A stretch of 48,469 bases of DNA from CAZJCK01 sp964544635. GTDB taxonomy: Bacteria; Zixibacteria; MSB-5A5; GN15; FEB-12. The notes below the pieces were generated by a model, which searched no databases, was not told the DNA's origin, and worked only from the letters and a program-made list of their open reading frames with translations. Where the stretch lies: positions 1-48,469 of the forward strand of contig CAZJCK010000020.1 in NCBI GenBank assembly GCA_964544635.1. Direction: 5' to 3'. Numbering within the stretch: the stretch's first letter is position 1; every line of letters begins with the position of its first letter. The position numbers were made by a program, and so were the translations under genes. Shown here one piece after another: positions 16,396 to 24,464 of this stretch.

Positions 16396-16421
16396 TACAA
16401 TACTCCATCTCGTCGATTTCA

Positions 16422-16447
16422 CCATGACACACTTAGCCGTGTCATGG
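16422..16447 (-). promoter_or_regulatory. Leader hairpin upstream of the RRM gene
   Basis: Perfect 9-bp inverted repeat (16422-16430 and 16439-16447, 8-base loop) ending 26 bases before the RRM start codon. It has no T run, so it is not a terminator. As RNA it could bind the product or fold with temperature; as DNA it could be an operator. The rest of 16448-16685 shows no gene. Confidence 0.5.
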
Positions 16448-16685
16448 CAAACTCGACACCCAATGCGGCGCACAAATCAGCGCCTGCCTTCTGTTTAGTT
16501 ATCTTTGTGGGATATTACAAAATATGAGCTTCAACTACCTTCGAACAAAATCAGACTAATCTGGTCAAGCTGACAAAAAGATACTGGCTGTATGATCGGC
16601 GGTCAATGCCTTTTTCTTTAGACCGGCCGATTTTCTGCACAATCGGAATCGAGGTTGAGATGGGGGTTTTGGCTTGCTGACCGGG

Positions 16686-17054
16686 CTAATCAACGGCTGA
16701 CGCCTCGTCGGCCGGCCTTTCTTCCAAAACCGAAAAGCCGTGCTCCCCGGTTTCGTTGATCGTCCACTCCTCCTCGAGCCTGATGCGACCGTCGGCGGTC
16801 AACTCCGGCTCGGCCCGGCATGTCCCGGAGACGAACCGGCCATGCGTACTCAGGTACTGCCAGACCATGTCGAGTGCCTCGTCCTCAGTCACTTTGGCGA
16901 CTATCGTACCAAACGCCACGCCGCCGCCCTCGATCGTCGACCAGACGACATCGCCGCGCTGATAGAACCGAAAGAGGCTCTGCCGGTTTAAGTCCCCTTC
17001 ATCGTAGTTCTCGACCCCCACAAACAGTTTCCCGTCGTAGTTGAAACGAGTCAT
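16686..17054 (-). CDS. Small beta-rich protein of the family often labelled 'n-acetylglutamate synthase'
   Basis: 122 residues. The pattern FNYDGKLFVGVENYDEGDLN, FRFYQRGDVVWSTIEGGGVA, GTIVAKV, ALDMVWQYL, FVSGTCRAEPEL, GRIRLEEEW matches a small protein family from Bacillus and Flavobacteria carried in databases under the doubtful name n-acetylglutamate synthase. No acetyltransferase motif is visible, so I do not assign that activity. Regular beta hairpins suggest a small barrel. Its start overlaps the preceding gene by 4 bases, so it is the last gene of the purL-lpxH unit. Confidence 0.75.
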   Translation of the reverse strand: MTRFNYDGKLFVGVENYDEGDLNRQSLFRFYQRGDVVWSTIEGGGVAFGTIVAKVTEDEALDMVWQYLSTHGRFVSGTCRAEPELTADGRIRLEEEWTINETGEHGFSVLEERPADEASAVD

Positions 17055-17356
17055 TCTTCAGTCTCCTCCCAGAGCTGCTGTAGAGAAATCACGGCATCAT
17101 GTATCCACGGCCCGAACCGGTTGTCATGCCATGACAACCAGGCTGCCGGCTTACCGTCGTTCTTGACCGCCACCGTCGCCTCGAGGGTACCGGTGGCACC
17201 CGCCTCGGTGGCGTGCCAGTGCATCGACTGACGGTACGATTTCATTTCTCCCTGCGGGCTGGCGATAAGATATGAGAAACGCAGCGCCCGCTCCATATGG
17301 CGGACGGCTTCTTCAAATGAAGTTCCTGCTGAGATCGGCAGATCAACGGTCGTCAT
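17051..17356 (-). CDS. Conserved-looking small protein of unknown function
   Basis: 101 residues with no family that I recognise. It has no signal peptide or membrane segment. The sequence is amphipathic, with an acidic C-terminus (LWEETEE) and a His/Trp-rich centre (YRQSMHWHATEAG, WLSWHDNRFGPW). The start lies 14 bases inside the end of lpxH and the stop overlaps the next gene by 4 bases. This tight coupling supports a real, co-translated gene. Confidence 0.7.
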   Translation of the reverse strand: MTTVDLPISAGTSFEEAVRHMERALRFSYLIASPQGEMKSYRQSMHWHATEAGATGTLEATVAVKNDGKPAAWLSWHDNRFGPWIHDAVISLQQLWEETEE

Positions 17357-18083
17357 CGGTATCGCTTAGATATTGCAGGCGGGCGCCGTTGTCGTCAACC
17401 CTGGCATAAGAAAAGTGATTAATGAAGTCTCCGGTGTTGATATACATGTTGCCGTTGTGTTCCAGTTCAATCGGGATATGCAGGTGTCCAATCAGTACAA
17501 TATCGTACCCGGAGTCCATTTGCGCCATCGCATATTTTCGATAATCTTTGGCGAAAGCGTGGTCACGGCGGGTGGTGTATTCGCGCGACGATCCCGATAC
17601 CCACTTGGCGAGCGGAATCGCCCAGTCGACCGGCAGCTTGCGATAGGCCCAGATATTGAACCGGTTGCGCAGGATCTTTTTCAGTACCCGATAGCCTCGA
17701 TCCCTCGGCGCCAGGCCGTCACCGTGGATACAGTGCATACGCTTCCCGGCGTATTCCAAGTCGAACGAGTCACGGTGGACATGCAGGCCGAGCTGGTCGC
17801 TGAAGTAATTGTCCATCCAGAAGTCGTGGTTGCCGGCGATGTAGTCGACGCGGATACCTCTCTTGACCAGTCTCCGGAGCATAAACAGCACGTCGTGATG
17901 ATCTTTGGGGATGGCATGCTTGTATTCGAACCAGAAGTCGAACAGATCGCCGAGGATTATCAGGCGATCACCATCGGCCTCGACCAGCGAGAGCAGTTGT
18001 TCGATCTTATCTTTCTTCAGCTGCTCCAGTTCCGGTGACCCGGAACCGAGATGCGCATCGGAAAAGGCGTAGAGCGCCGCCAC
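17343..18083 (-). CDS. lpxH: UDP-2,3-diacylglucosamine diphosphatase
   Basis: 246 residues of the calcineurin-like phosphoesterase fold. Metal-binding motifs in order: SDAHLG (Asp9, His11), ILGDLFDFW, AGNHDFW, IHGDG, and IGHLHIP. The GDLFDFW and GNHDFW forms are those of LpxH, which hydrolyses UDP-2,3-diacylglucosamine to lipid X at the inner membrane during lipid A synthesis. This supports an LPS-bearing outer membrane. The start is GTG at 18083 after AGGAAGGA. It lies 22 bases after purL. Confidence 0.92.
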   Translation of the reverse strand: MAALYAFSDAHLGSGSPELEQLKKDKIEQLLSLVEADGDRLIILGDLFDFWFEYKHAIPKDHHDVLFMLRRLVKRGIRVDYIAGNHDFWMDNYFSDQLGLHVHRDSFDLEYAGKRMHCIHGDGLAPRDRGYRVLKKILRNRFNIWAYRKLPVDWAIPLAKWVSGSSREYTTRRDHAFAKDYRKYAMAQMDSGYDIVLIGHLHIPIELEHNGNMYINTGDFINHFSYARVDDNGARLQYLSDTDDDR

Positions 18084-18105
18084 TACGTGATCCTTCCTGT
18101 ACGCC

Positions 18106-20349
18106 TCAGGTCGTCACCCGCTCCATGAAATCGGGCATGGCGTCGAAGTAAGCGCGGCGGAGTCGATCAAGCGGGAGTGACACCAGGTCGTTGATGATCA
18201 GTTCGTTGCCGCCGACGACGCCGAGATCATGGCACGGAACTTCCGCGGCCGCAAAGTGCGACTTGACCATTTCGACCCGCGACGGATCGCACGAGACAAT
18301 GACGCGCGACTGGGTTTCGCCAAACAGGAGAACATCGGGACGCAGGTCGCTGTCGAACCTGATGTGTGCGCCGATCGGTTTGCGGCCGTCGGTGATACAG
18401 CCCTCGGCGAGCGCCACCGCCAGACCGCCCTCGGAACAATCGTGCGCCGAAACAATGAAACCGTCACGTATGGCGCCCTGGAGTGCGTCCTGCAGTTGGC
18501 GCTCAAATGCCAGATCGAGTGCAGGGACATCACCGACAGTCTTACGATGAATCGTGTGCAGGTATTCCGAGGCGCCGATTTCGTTCTTGTTGTCGCCGAT
18601 CAGGAGGATGGCATCCCCTTCGTTCTTGAACCATTGTGTCGTGATGTGGTCGATATGCTCGATCAGTCCGACCATACCGATCGTCGGGGTCGGGAAAACC
18701 GCGCGGTTAGGGTCTTCGTTGTAGAACGATACATTGCCGCCGGTGACCGGCGTTTCGAACACCCGGCAGGCTTCACCCATGCCGGCGATCGCTTCGGCGA
18801 AGCAGTAGTATACCTCCGGCTTGTACGGATTGCCGAAGTTCAGACAATTGGTTATCGCCAGCGGCTTACCGCCGGAGCAAACAATATTGCGGGCGGCTTC
18901 GGCCACTGCCGAGGCAGCGCCACGGCGCGGGTTGATATAGCAGAAGCGACCGTTGCAGTCGGTCGACATCGCCAGCGCCTTGTCGGTCTTGCGAAGACGC
19001 ATGATGGCGGCATCGGACCCGGGACCGATGGCAGTGTTGGTGCGTACCATGGAATCGTATTGTTCGAACACCCAGCCCTTGTGGCAGATGTTGGGCGAGG
19101 CCAGCATCTGCAAGAGCGTATCGTTCCAGTCGCGGTCGAGCGGCAGACTGTCGACATCGAGCTTGACGATCTCGTCCATGTAGGCCGGGCGCCTGGTGTC
19201 CCGCTTGTAGACCGGCGCGCCGCCGCCAAGCACTAACGAATGCGACGGTACCTGCGAGACCACCTGGCCATCGAGACGAACCGTCATCATGCCATCGTCG
19301 GTCACCTCGCCGATGATCTCAGAGTCGAGTCCCCACTTGGTGAAGATGCGCTGCACCTCGGACTCTTTCCCTTTCTTCACGCACACCAGCATCCGCTCCT
19401 GCGATTCGGAGAGAAGTATCTCGTACGGAATCATCTTCGGCTCACGGACCGGGACTTTCTCGATATCGATCACAATACCGGCTTCGCCCTTGGCTGACAT
19501 CTCCGACGACGAGCAGGTCAGGCCGGCGGCCCCCATATCCTGGATGCCGACAATCAGGTCGTTGTCAATGATTTCGAGGGTCGCTTCCAAAAGCAACTTT
19601 TCCGTAAAGGGATCGCCGATCTGCACCGACGGACGTTTCGATTCCGACTTCTCGCTGATCTCTTCAGAGGCGAATGTGGCGCCATGGATACCGTCACGGC
19701 CGGTCTTGTTGCCGACAATCATGATCGGGTTGCCGGCGCCCTTGGCGACGGCCGATGCTATCCGGTCGGCCTTGACGATACCGACTGCCATGGCGTTGAC
19801 CAGCGGATTGCCGGTGTACGATTCGTCGAAAAAAACCTCGCCCGCCACCGTCGGGACGCCAAAGGAGTTGCCGTAGTCGCCGATACCGCGCACCACGCCG
19901 TCGACCAGGTAACGCACCCGCGGGTTGGTCGGCGAGCCGAAGCGCAGCGAATTGAGCGCCGCGATCGGACGCGCGCCCATCGTGAAGATGTCGCGCAGGA
20001 TACCGCCGACACCGGTGGCCGCGCCCTGGTACGGTTCGACGGCCGACGGATGGTTGTGTGATTCGATTTTGAAGACAACCGCCAGGCCGTCGCCGATATC
20101 GACCGCCCCGGCGTTTTCTTCGCCGGCTTTGGCCAAGAGCGCCTCGCCGTCGCGAGGGAGGGTCTTGATCAGGGCGATCGAGTTCTTATAGGAGCAGTGC
20201 TCCGACCACATGACCGAAAAGACGCCCAGTTCGGTGTAATTCGGCTCACGGCCGAGGATTTCTTTGATCTTCTCGTATTCGTCGGGGGTGAGGCCGTGGG
20301 CCTCGATCATGTCATGCGTGACTTGCGGCTGCGTGTATTGTTCGGGCAT
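18106..20349 (-). CDS. purL: Phosphoribosylformylglycinamidine synthase subunit II
   Basis: 747 residues, the size of the short (Bacillus-type) PurL that works with separate PurS and PurQ. It makes FGAM from FGAR, ATP and glutamine-derived ammonia in purine synthesis. Recognised segments are the N-terminal ELGVFSVMWSEHCSYKNS, KIESHNHPSAVEPYQGAATG, the IQDMGAAGLTCSSSEMS block, and the second half with GNVSFYNE and SAHDCSEGGLAVALAE. The ATG at 20349 follows AAGGAG. purS and purQ are not in this window. It leads the purL-lpxH unit, an unusual functional pairing. Confidence 0.97.
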   Translation of the reverse strand: MPEQYTQPQVTHDMIEAHGLTPDEYEKIKEILGREPNYTELGVFSVMWSEHCSYKNSIALIKTLPRDGEALLAKAGEENAGAVDIGDGLAVVFKIESHNHPSAVEPYQGAATGVGGILRDIFTMGARPIAALNSLRFGSPTNPRVRYLVDGVVRGIGDYGNSFGVPTVAGEVFFDESYTGNPLVNAMAVGIVKADRIASAVAKGAGNPIMIVGNKTGRDGIHGATFASEEISEKSESKRPSVQIGDPFTEKLLLEATLEIIDNDLIVGIQDMGAAGLTCSSSEMSAKGEAGIVIDIEKVPVREPKMIPYEILLSESQERMLVCVKKGKESEVQRIFTKWGLDSEIIGEVTDDGMMTVRLDGQVVSQVPSHSLVLGGGAPVYKRDTRRPAYMDEIVKLDVDSLPLDRDWNDTLLQMLASPNICHKGWVFEQYDSMVRTNTAIGPGSDAAIMRLRKTDKALAMSTDCNGRFCYINPRRGAASAVAEAARNIVCSGGKPLAITNCLNFGNPYKPEVYYCFAEAIAGMGEACRVFETPVTGGNVSFYNEDPNRAVFPTPTIGMVGLIEHIDHITTQWFKNEGDAILLIGDNKNEIGASEYLHTIHRKTVGDVPALDLAFERQLQDALQGAIRDGFIVSAHDCSEGGLAVALAEGCITDGRKPIGAHIRFDSDLRPDVLLFGETQSRVIVSCDPSRVEMVKSHFAAAEVPCHDLGVVGGNELIINDLVSLPLDRLRRAYFDAMPDFMERVTT

Positions 20350-20373
20350 GTATGGTCTCCTTTATGAGGGCGC

Positions 20374-20402
20374 AATATATGGCGGGGGTGATGGCGTGGC
20401 AA
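20374..20402 (-). promoter_or_regulatory. Sigma-70-like promoter for purL
   Basis: Minus strand: TTGCCA (complement of 20397-20402), 17-base spacer, TATATT (complement of 20374-20379). The start site would lie about 20 bases before the ATG, leaving a short leader with the AAGGAG and no room for a purine riboswitch. Confidence 0.55.
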
Positions 20403-20537
20403 GGCGGGAAAATGAGGGCTTGGGAAACGTAGAGGGGCAGGCGAGGGGGTGACGTGTGTGACACACAGCGGCAGGGATGACAATAATATGTGATTTCGCG
20501 CTCCAATAATCGGTCCTATAATTCCGATGCAAGTTCA

Positions 20538-20591
20538 CGTCGCCCCGGACAAACCCGAGGCTCCTGCCGAAGGTGCAGGGCCGGGACGACG
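20538..20591. repeat. Inverted repeat, outer part of the intergenic repeat region
   Basis: Arms 20538-20548 and 20581-20591 match at 10 of 11 bases as inverted copies, separated by 32 GC-rich bases. The interval 20403-20811 holds no gene; this is the first of several inverted repeats in it. Confidence 0.55.
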
Positions 20592-20615
20592 GGGGCTTGG
20601 TGTATCTTTTCTCGC

Positions 20616-20746
20616 TTGTAGGTCGAAATGTCGAGGCCAGGCGTCAGCGAGGGCGAGACTTTCGACATGAATAATCTCGCACACCACGCACAAAGATGTC
20701 GAAAGTCTGCAGCCGCCTTCGACGGCTTTGACGTTTCGACCTACAA
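20616..20746. repeat. MITE-like nested inverted repeat element
   Basis: The ends 20616-20632 and 20730-20746 are inverted copies matching at 16 of 17 bases. Inside lies a second, perfect 12-bp inverted pair (20657-20668 and 20696-20707). Both share the core gtcgaaa. No protein is encoded. The shape, 131 bases with terminal inverted repeats, resembles a miniature mobile element or a large structured RNA. No second copy is seen in this window. Confidence 0.55.
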
Positions 20747-20758
20747 TTTGGATTCACC

Positions 20759-20776
20759 TTCCCGCTTCCGCGGGAA
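20759..20776. repeat. Short REP-like hairpin
   Basis: A 7-bp stem, ttcccgc / gcgggaa, with a 4-base loop, flanked by att and tga. This motif recurs in intergenic repeats of many GC-rich bacteria. It lies 36 bases after the nth stop, so it may also mark that transcript end. Confidence 0.5.
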
Positions 20777-20811
20777 TGATGCCTTTAAGTATCCACAATT
20801 CACTCCGGCGG

Positions 20812-21462
20812 CTACACCGTCGAGGAGGGGCAGAGATCGTTGATCGGGCAGTTCGGGCAGTCGGGGCGGCGGGCCTTGCAGATCGCGCGGCCATGCAGAA
20901 TCAACAGGTGCGAGAAGATAATCCAGTCATCCGTCGGCACCAGCTTCATCAAGTCACGCTCGACCTTTTCCGGATCTTTGTGCCCGGTAAGTTTCAAGAG
21001 GCGGGAGATACGTCCGACATGGGTGTCGACCACAATCCCTTCGGCCAGACCGTAGCCGGCGCCGAGCACCACCGACGCTGTCTTGCGACCGACCCCGGCC
21101 AGTTTGGTCAGCTCGTCGAGTGATTTCGGGACACGGCCGTTGTGGTGTGCGATCAGCTGCTGCGCCGACTTGATGATGTTCTTCGCTTTTGAATTGAAGA
21201 AGCCGGTCGAGCGAATGATCTCACTCAGCTCGTCGATATCCGCCTCGGCAAAGTCGCGTACTGTTTTGTATCGCTTGAAGAGCGCGGGCGTGACCATGTT
21301 GACCCGCTCGTCAGTGCACTGCGCCGAGAGGATGGTCGCCACCATGAGCTGGTGGACAGTCCTGTGTGTCAGCGCTGTCCGGGCGTCGGGGTACTCCCCT
21401 TTGAGTATCTCGATGAGCCGCTCGGTGCGGGCTTTCTTGTCTTTGAGCGATTCGCGGGGCAT
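20812..21462 (-). CDS. nth: Endonuclease III
   Basis: 216 residues, standard for Nth. It removes oxidised pyrimidines and nicks the DNA at the resulting site in base excision repair. The helix-hairpin-helix LAGVGRKTASVVLG carries the catalytic Lys127, VDTHVGR the catalytic Asp146, and the 4Fe-4S cluster ligands are Cys195, Cys202, Cys205 and Cys211 (C-x6-C-x2-C-x5-C). It follows prmC by 11 bases and is probably the last gene of the prfA-prmC unit. Confidence 0.96.
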   Translation of the reverse strand: MPRESLKDKKARTERLIEILKGEYPDARTALTHRTVHQLMVATILSAQCTDERVNMVTPALFKRYKTVRDFAEADIDELSEIIRSTGFFNSKAKNIIKSAQQLIAHHNGRVPKSLDELTKLAGVGRKTASVVLGAGYGLAEGIVVDTHVGRISRLLKLTGHKDPEKVERDLMKLVPTDDWIIFSHLLILHGRAICKARRPDCPNCPINDLCPSSTV

Positions 21463-21473
21463 ACCGTATGGTA

Positions 21474-22334
21474 CTACGCTTTTCTTAAGATGACAACCCG
21501 GTCGCGGTCGTTGAGGTCGCGAAGGATGGAGAACTGGTCGTAGCGACTGTCATCGCCGACCAGTTGCGCGATCGTGTCGGCTTGGCCGACGCCAATCTCG
21601 AACATCAGTGTACCGCCCGGTTCGAGGTAGTTTGGTGCATCGCGCAGGATGATACGTACCGCATCGAGACCGTCGACACCCGATGTCATGGCGACCTTCG
21701 GGTCGGCTTTCACTTCGGGGTCGAGCGATGCATAGTCGGGCTCGGCGATGTAGGGCGGGTTGGAGACAATCAGGTCGAAGCGAGCATCAACCGGTACGCT
21801 GCTGAAGAAATCCGACTCGATAAAAGTGATACGATCACCCACACCATGGGTGGCGGCGTTCCGCTGCGCGACCTCGAGCGCGTCTCTGGAGATATCGACT
21901 GCCGTGATACTTGCGCTCTCACACTCCAGCGCCAGCGTGATCGAAATCACCCCCGACCCGACACCGACATCGAGAATGAACGGCGCTGCGAGTTTCTTCG
22001 CACTGACTGTCCGCAGCGCCGTTTCAACCAGCATTTCGGTTTCGGGCGTCGGCGCCATGACATGCTCGTTGACATAAAACGTCCGGCCGTAGAACCACGC
22101 CTCGTTGAGGATGAACTGCAGCGGATAACGTGGCAGGCGGCGCGTCATAATCTTCTCGAAGCGCTCTTGTATCTCCGGCGTGACGGCATCGATGCCGTGC
22201 ATGTACAGATCGAGTCGCTTGCAGTCCAACAGGTAGCAGAGGATCAGTTCAACCTCGGCTTTGGCCTGGTCAATCCCGACTGCCTCGAGTCTGGCCGCCG
22301 CCTTGTTTATGAAAGACTGGATGCGCTCGGTCAT
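21474..22334 (-). CDS. prmC: Peptide chain release factor N5-glutamine methyltransferase
   Basis: 286 residues. PrmC methylates the Gln of the GGQ motif in release factors RF1 and RF2. An N-terminal helical domain (1-75) with YPLQFILNEAWFYG leads into the AdoMet site DVGVGSG (122-128) and the catalytic NPPY (192-195, SNPPYIAEPDY). Its ATG overlaps the stop of the upstream membrane gene by 4 bases. Its substrate gene prfA is two genes upstream in the same operon. Confidence 0.95.
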   Translation of the reverse strand: MTERIQSFINKAAARLEAVGIDQAKAEVELILCYLLDCKRLDLYMHGIDAVTPEIQERFEKIMTRRLPRYPLQFILNEAWFYGRTFYVNEHVMAPTPETEMLVETALRTVSAKKLAAPFILDVGVGSGVISITLALECESASITAVDISRDALEVAQRNAATHGVGDRITFIESDFFSSVPVDARFDLIVSNPPYIAEPDYASLDPEVKADPKVAMTSGVDGLDAVRIILRDAPNYLEPGGTLMFEIGVGQADTIAQLVGDDSRYDQFSILRDLNDRDRVVILRKA

Positions 22335-23302
22335 GTTGTGTGGCTGTCGCCGCGTTGTTTCAGCCGGCCGATAATCGGCACCAGCGCCATGATACCGATG
22401 GCCGACCAGCAGACGACTCTGGTCAGGGTCGGCGAGAACTGGATCGAGTGCGGGATGAGGTAAATTGCCAGCATGACAAAGAACGAGCCGACCGCCATGG
22501 CGCCAAGTGCCTTCGGGCCGAACAGGTTCTTCTGCGGCTTATTGATCAGGGAACCATAGGCCGAGACAGTGACGATCACAAAATAGACAACCAGCAGCTG
22601 GGTCTTGTTGTCGGTAGCGTCGGTGCCGAACGGAACTCCTTCCCACATGACGCCGAAGGCGTAGTAGTTCATACCGAAGCCGAATGGATAGCCGCCAATG
22701 AAACTGAGCAGGGTCGCCCAGAGCATCCACACCGCCATGCTGCGCAGGCGATCACCGCCCGCAACGACCTGGAATCCGCGAATAGCCGCCATAACGACGG
22801 CCGCCACGGTGGCGAACATCAGCACGACGTGTGGTATAAGAATGAGCGCCGGGACATGGCCGATGGCGCGCAATCGAAACGGCGTACCTTCTTCTTTCGC
22901 AAATTGTGCCTCCAGGGCGCCCGACGTGTTCTGGACCTGAAAGTAGTACCAGATTTTGGTAAGCTTCTCCCCCGTCTTCAGGGTGGCGACGTAGACATCG
23001 GCAGTGGTGTCGGTCGGCAGCATGATCTTTGTCTGGTACTGCTCGAGCTGCGACGGATCGATATTGAGCGCTTCGGGAAGATAGCGGAGCAGGACGATCG
23101 ACTCCTGGTCGTTCACACCGTCGACGCGAATACTGAACGTGGCGGTCGAGTGCTCGAATTCCTTGGGGACAGTGTTGAACCGGAAGGTGTAGCCGTTCTC
23201 GGTATACTCGAAATACTCCGGCCGTCCTTCGGAGTTGGCGCGGGCGACGTACAGCATCACCAGTGACAGGACGATTGCCACGATGACCTGCGCCGTTCGC
23301 AT
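22331..23302 (-). CDS. Integral membrane protein of unknown function inserted between prfA and prmC
   Basis: 323 residues; family not recognised. A signal-anchor (about 4-20) is followed by a beta-rich region outside the membrane (30-145; FEYTENGYTFRFNTVPKEFE, ATFSIRVDGVNDQES). Then come five hydrophobic segments at about 150-174, 186-206, 234-252, 265-284 and 294-313, and a basic cytoplasmic tail. It overlaps the prfA stop by one base (TGATG) and the prmC start by four (ATGA), so its translation is coupled on both sides. The residues GGYPFGFGMNYYAFG between two helices look conserved in style but match no motif I know. Confidence 0.8.
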   Translation of the reverse strand: MRTAQVIVAIVLSLVMLYVARANSEGRPEYFEYTENGYTFRFNTVPKEFEHSTATFSIRVDGVNDQESIVLLRYLPEALNIDPSQLEQYQTKIMLPTDTTADVYVATLKTGEKLTKIWYYFQVQNTSGALEAQFAKEEGTPFRLRAIGHVPALILIPHVVLMFATVAAVVMAAIRGFQVVAGGDRLRSMAVWMLWATLLSFIGGYPFGFGMNYYAFGVMWEGVPFGTDATDNKTQLLVVYFVIVTVSAYGSLINKPQKNLFGPKALGAMAVGSFFVMLAIYLIPHSIQFSPTLTRVVCWSAIGIMALVPIIGRLKQRGDSHTT

Positions 23303-24390
23303 CAGGCAAGCTCTCCCTGTATCTTCGCCTGCACCTTAAGCTGCTCTTCCTGGTCGTGGGCGCGCAGTTCATCGATCAAGAGATCAACGGCGCCGCCGAG
23401 GACAGCATCGAGTTTGTACAGCGTGAGAGAAATACGGTGGTCGGTGACACGGCCCTGTGGAAAGTTGTAGGTACGGATTTTGGCTGAGCGGTCGCCGCTG
23501 GAGACCATACTGCGGCGCTCCTCGGTCTGCCTGGCCATCTGCTCGGCCATCTTCCGGTCATACAGGCGCGCCCGCAACACCTTGAGGGCTTTAGCCCTGT
23601 TCTTGTGCTGCGACTTTTCATCCTGGCAGGTAACGACCAAACCGGTTGGCAGATGGGTAATGCGCACCGCCGAGTCGGTAGTGTTGACCGATTGGCCGCC
23701 GGGGCCGCTGGAGCGGTAGACGTCGATCTTCATCTCATTTTCCTTAAGATCGATATCGACATCTTCCGCCTCAGGAAAGACCGCAACCGTGACCGCCGAG
23801 GTATGAATGCGCCCCTGGGTTTCGGTATCGGGGACACGCTGGACCCGATGGACGCCGGATTCGTACTTCATTTTGCCGTAGGCGTCGGCGCCCGAAAGTG
23901 AGCAGATGATTTCCTTGAAGCCGCCAACTTCGTTGGGCGACGAGCTGAGCACTTCCAGTTTCCAGTCCTGGTGCTCGGCGAAACGCTGGTACATGCGAAA
24001 GATGTCGCCGGCAAACAGGCCGGCCTCGTCGCCGCCGGTGCCGGCGCGGATTTCGCAGATGGCAGCCTTGTCGTCGTTGGGGTCGTGCGGCAACAGCTGC
24101 AGCTTGAACTTCTGCTCCAGCTCCGGAATCCTTTCTTCCACGCCGGCCAGTTCCTCTCGGGCCATCTCGATCATGTCGTCGTCGTTTTCGTTCTTGATCA
24201 TCTGCCGCGCTTCTTCGGCGGTGGTGACGGCGTCGCGGTAGGCCCGCCCGATCTCGAGTGTTTCTTCGACACGGCGTCGTTCGCGACTGAGCGCAATGGA
24301 GCGCTCGCGATCGGCGATCACATCGGGGTCCGACATCTGTTCGTCGATGTCGCGGAGTTTGTGTTCGAGCTTTTTAACTATTTCTATCAT
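23302..24390 (-). CDS. prfA: Peptide chain release factor 1
   Basis: 362 residues. RF1 reads UAA and UAG stop codons and triggers peptide release. The GGQ loop is SGPGGQSVNTTDSAVRI. The preceding VQRVPDTETQGRIHTSA carries the PxT-type codon-recognition motif (PDT) of RF1 rather than the SPF of RF2. The N-terminal coiled helices match the family. The downstream partner prmC, which methylates the GGQ glutamine, lies one gene away. Confidence 0.96.
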   Translation of the reverse strand: MIEIVKKLEHKLRDIDEQMSDPDVIADRERSIALSRERRRVEETLEIGRAYRDAVTTAEEARQMIKNENDDDMIEMAREELAGVEERIPELEQKFKLQLLPHDPNDDKAAICEIRAGTGGDEAGLFAGDIFRMYQRFAEHQDWKLEVLSSSPNEVGGFKEIICSLSGADAYGKMKYESGVHRVQRVPDTETQGRIHTSAVTVAVFPEAEDVDIDLKENEMKIDVYRSSGPGGQSVNTTDSAVRITHLPTGLVVTCQDEKSQHKNRAKALKVLRARLYDRKMAEQMARQTEERRSMVSSGDRSAKIRTYNFPQGRVTDHRISLTLYKLDAVLGGAVDLLIDELRAHDQEEQLKVQAKIQGELA

Positions 24391-24464
24391 TTCTCAACCT
24401 GGCGTTTGGTTCAGGCAGATGTATAGCCTGTCATGGTCCCGGAATCAATAAAGAATGAAGGCAG

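Noticed and set aside
22340..23266. 308-codon plus-strand frame opposite the prfA-prmC membrane gene
   Set aside because: The minus-strand frame has membrane segments, a signal-anchor and exact overlaps with both neighbours; the plus frame has none of these and a shadow-like composition.
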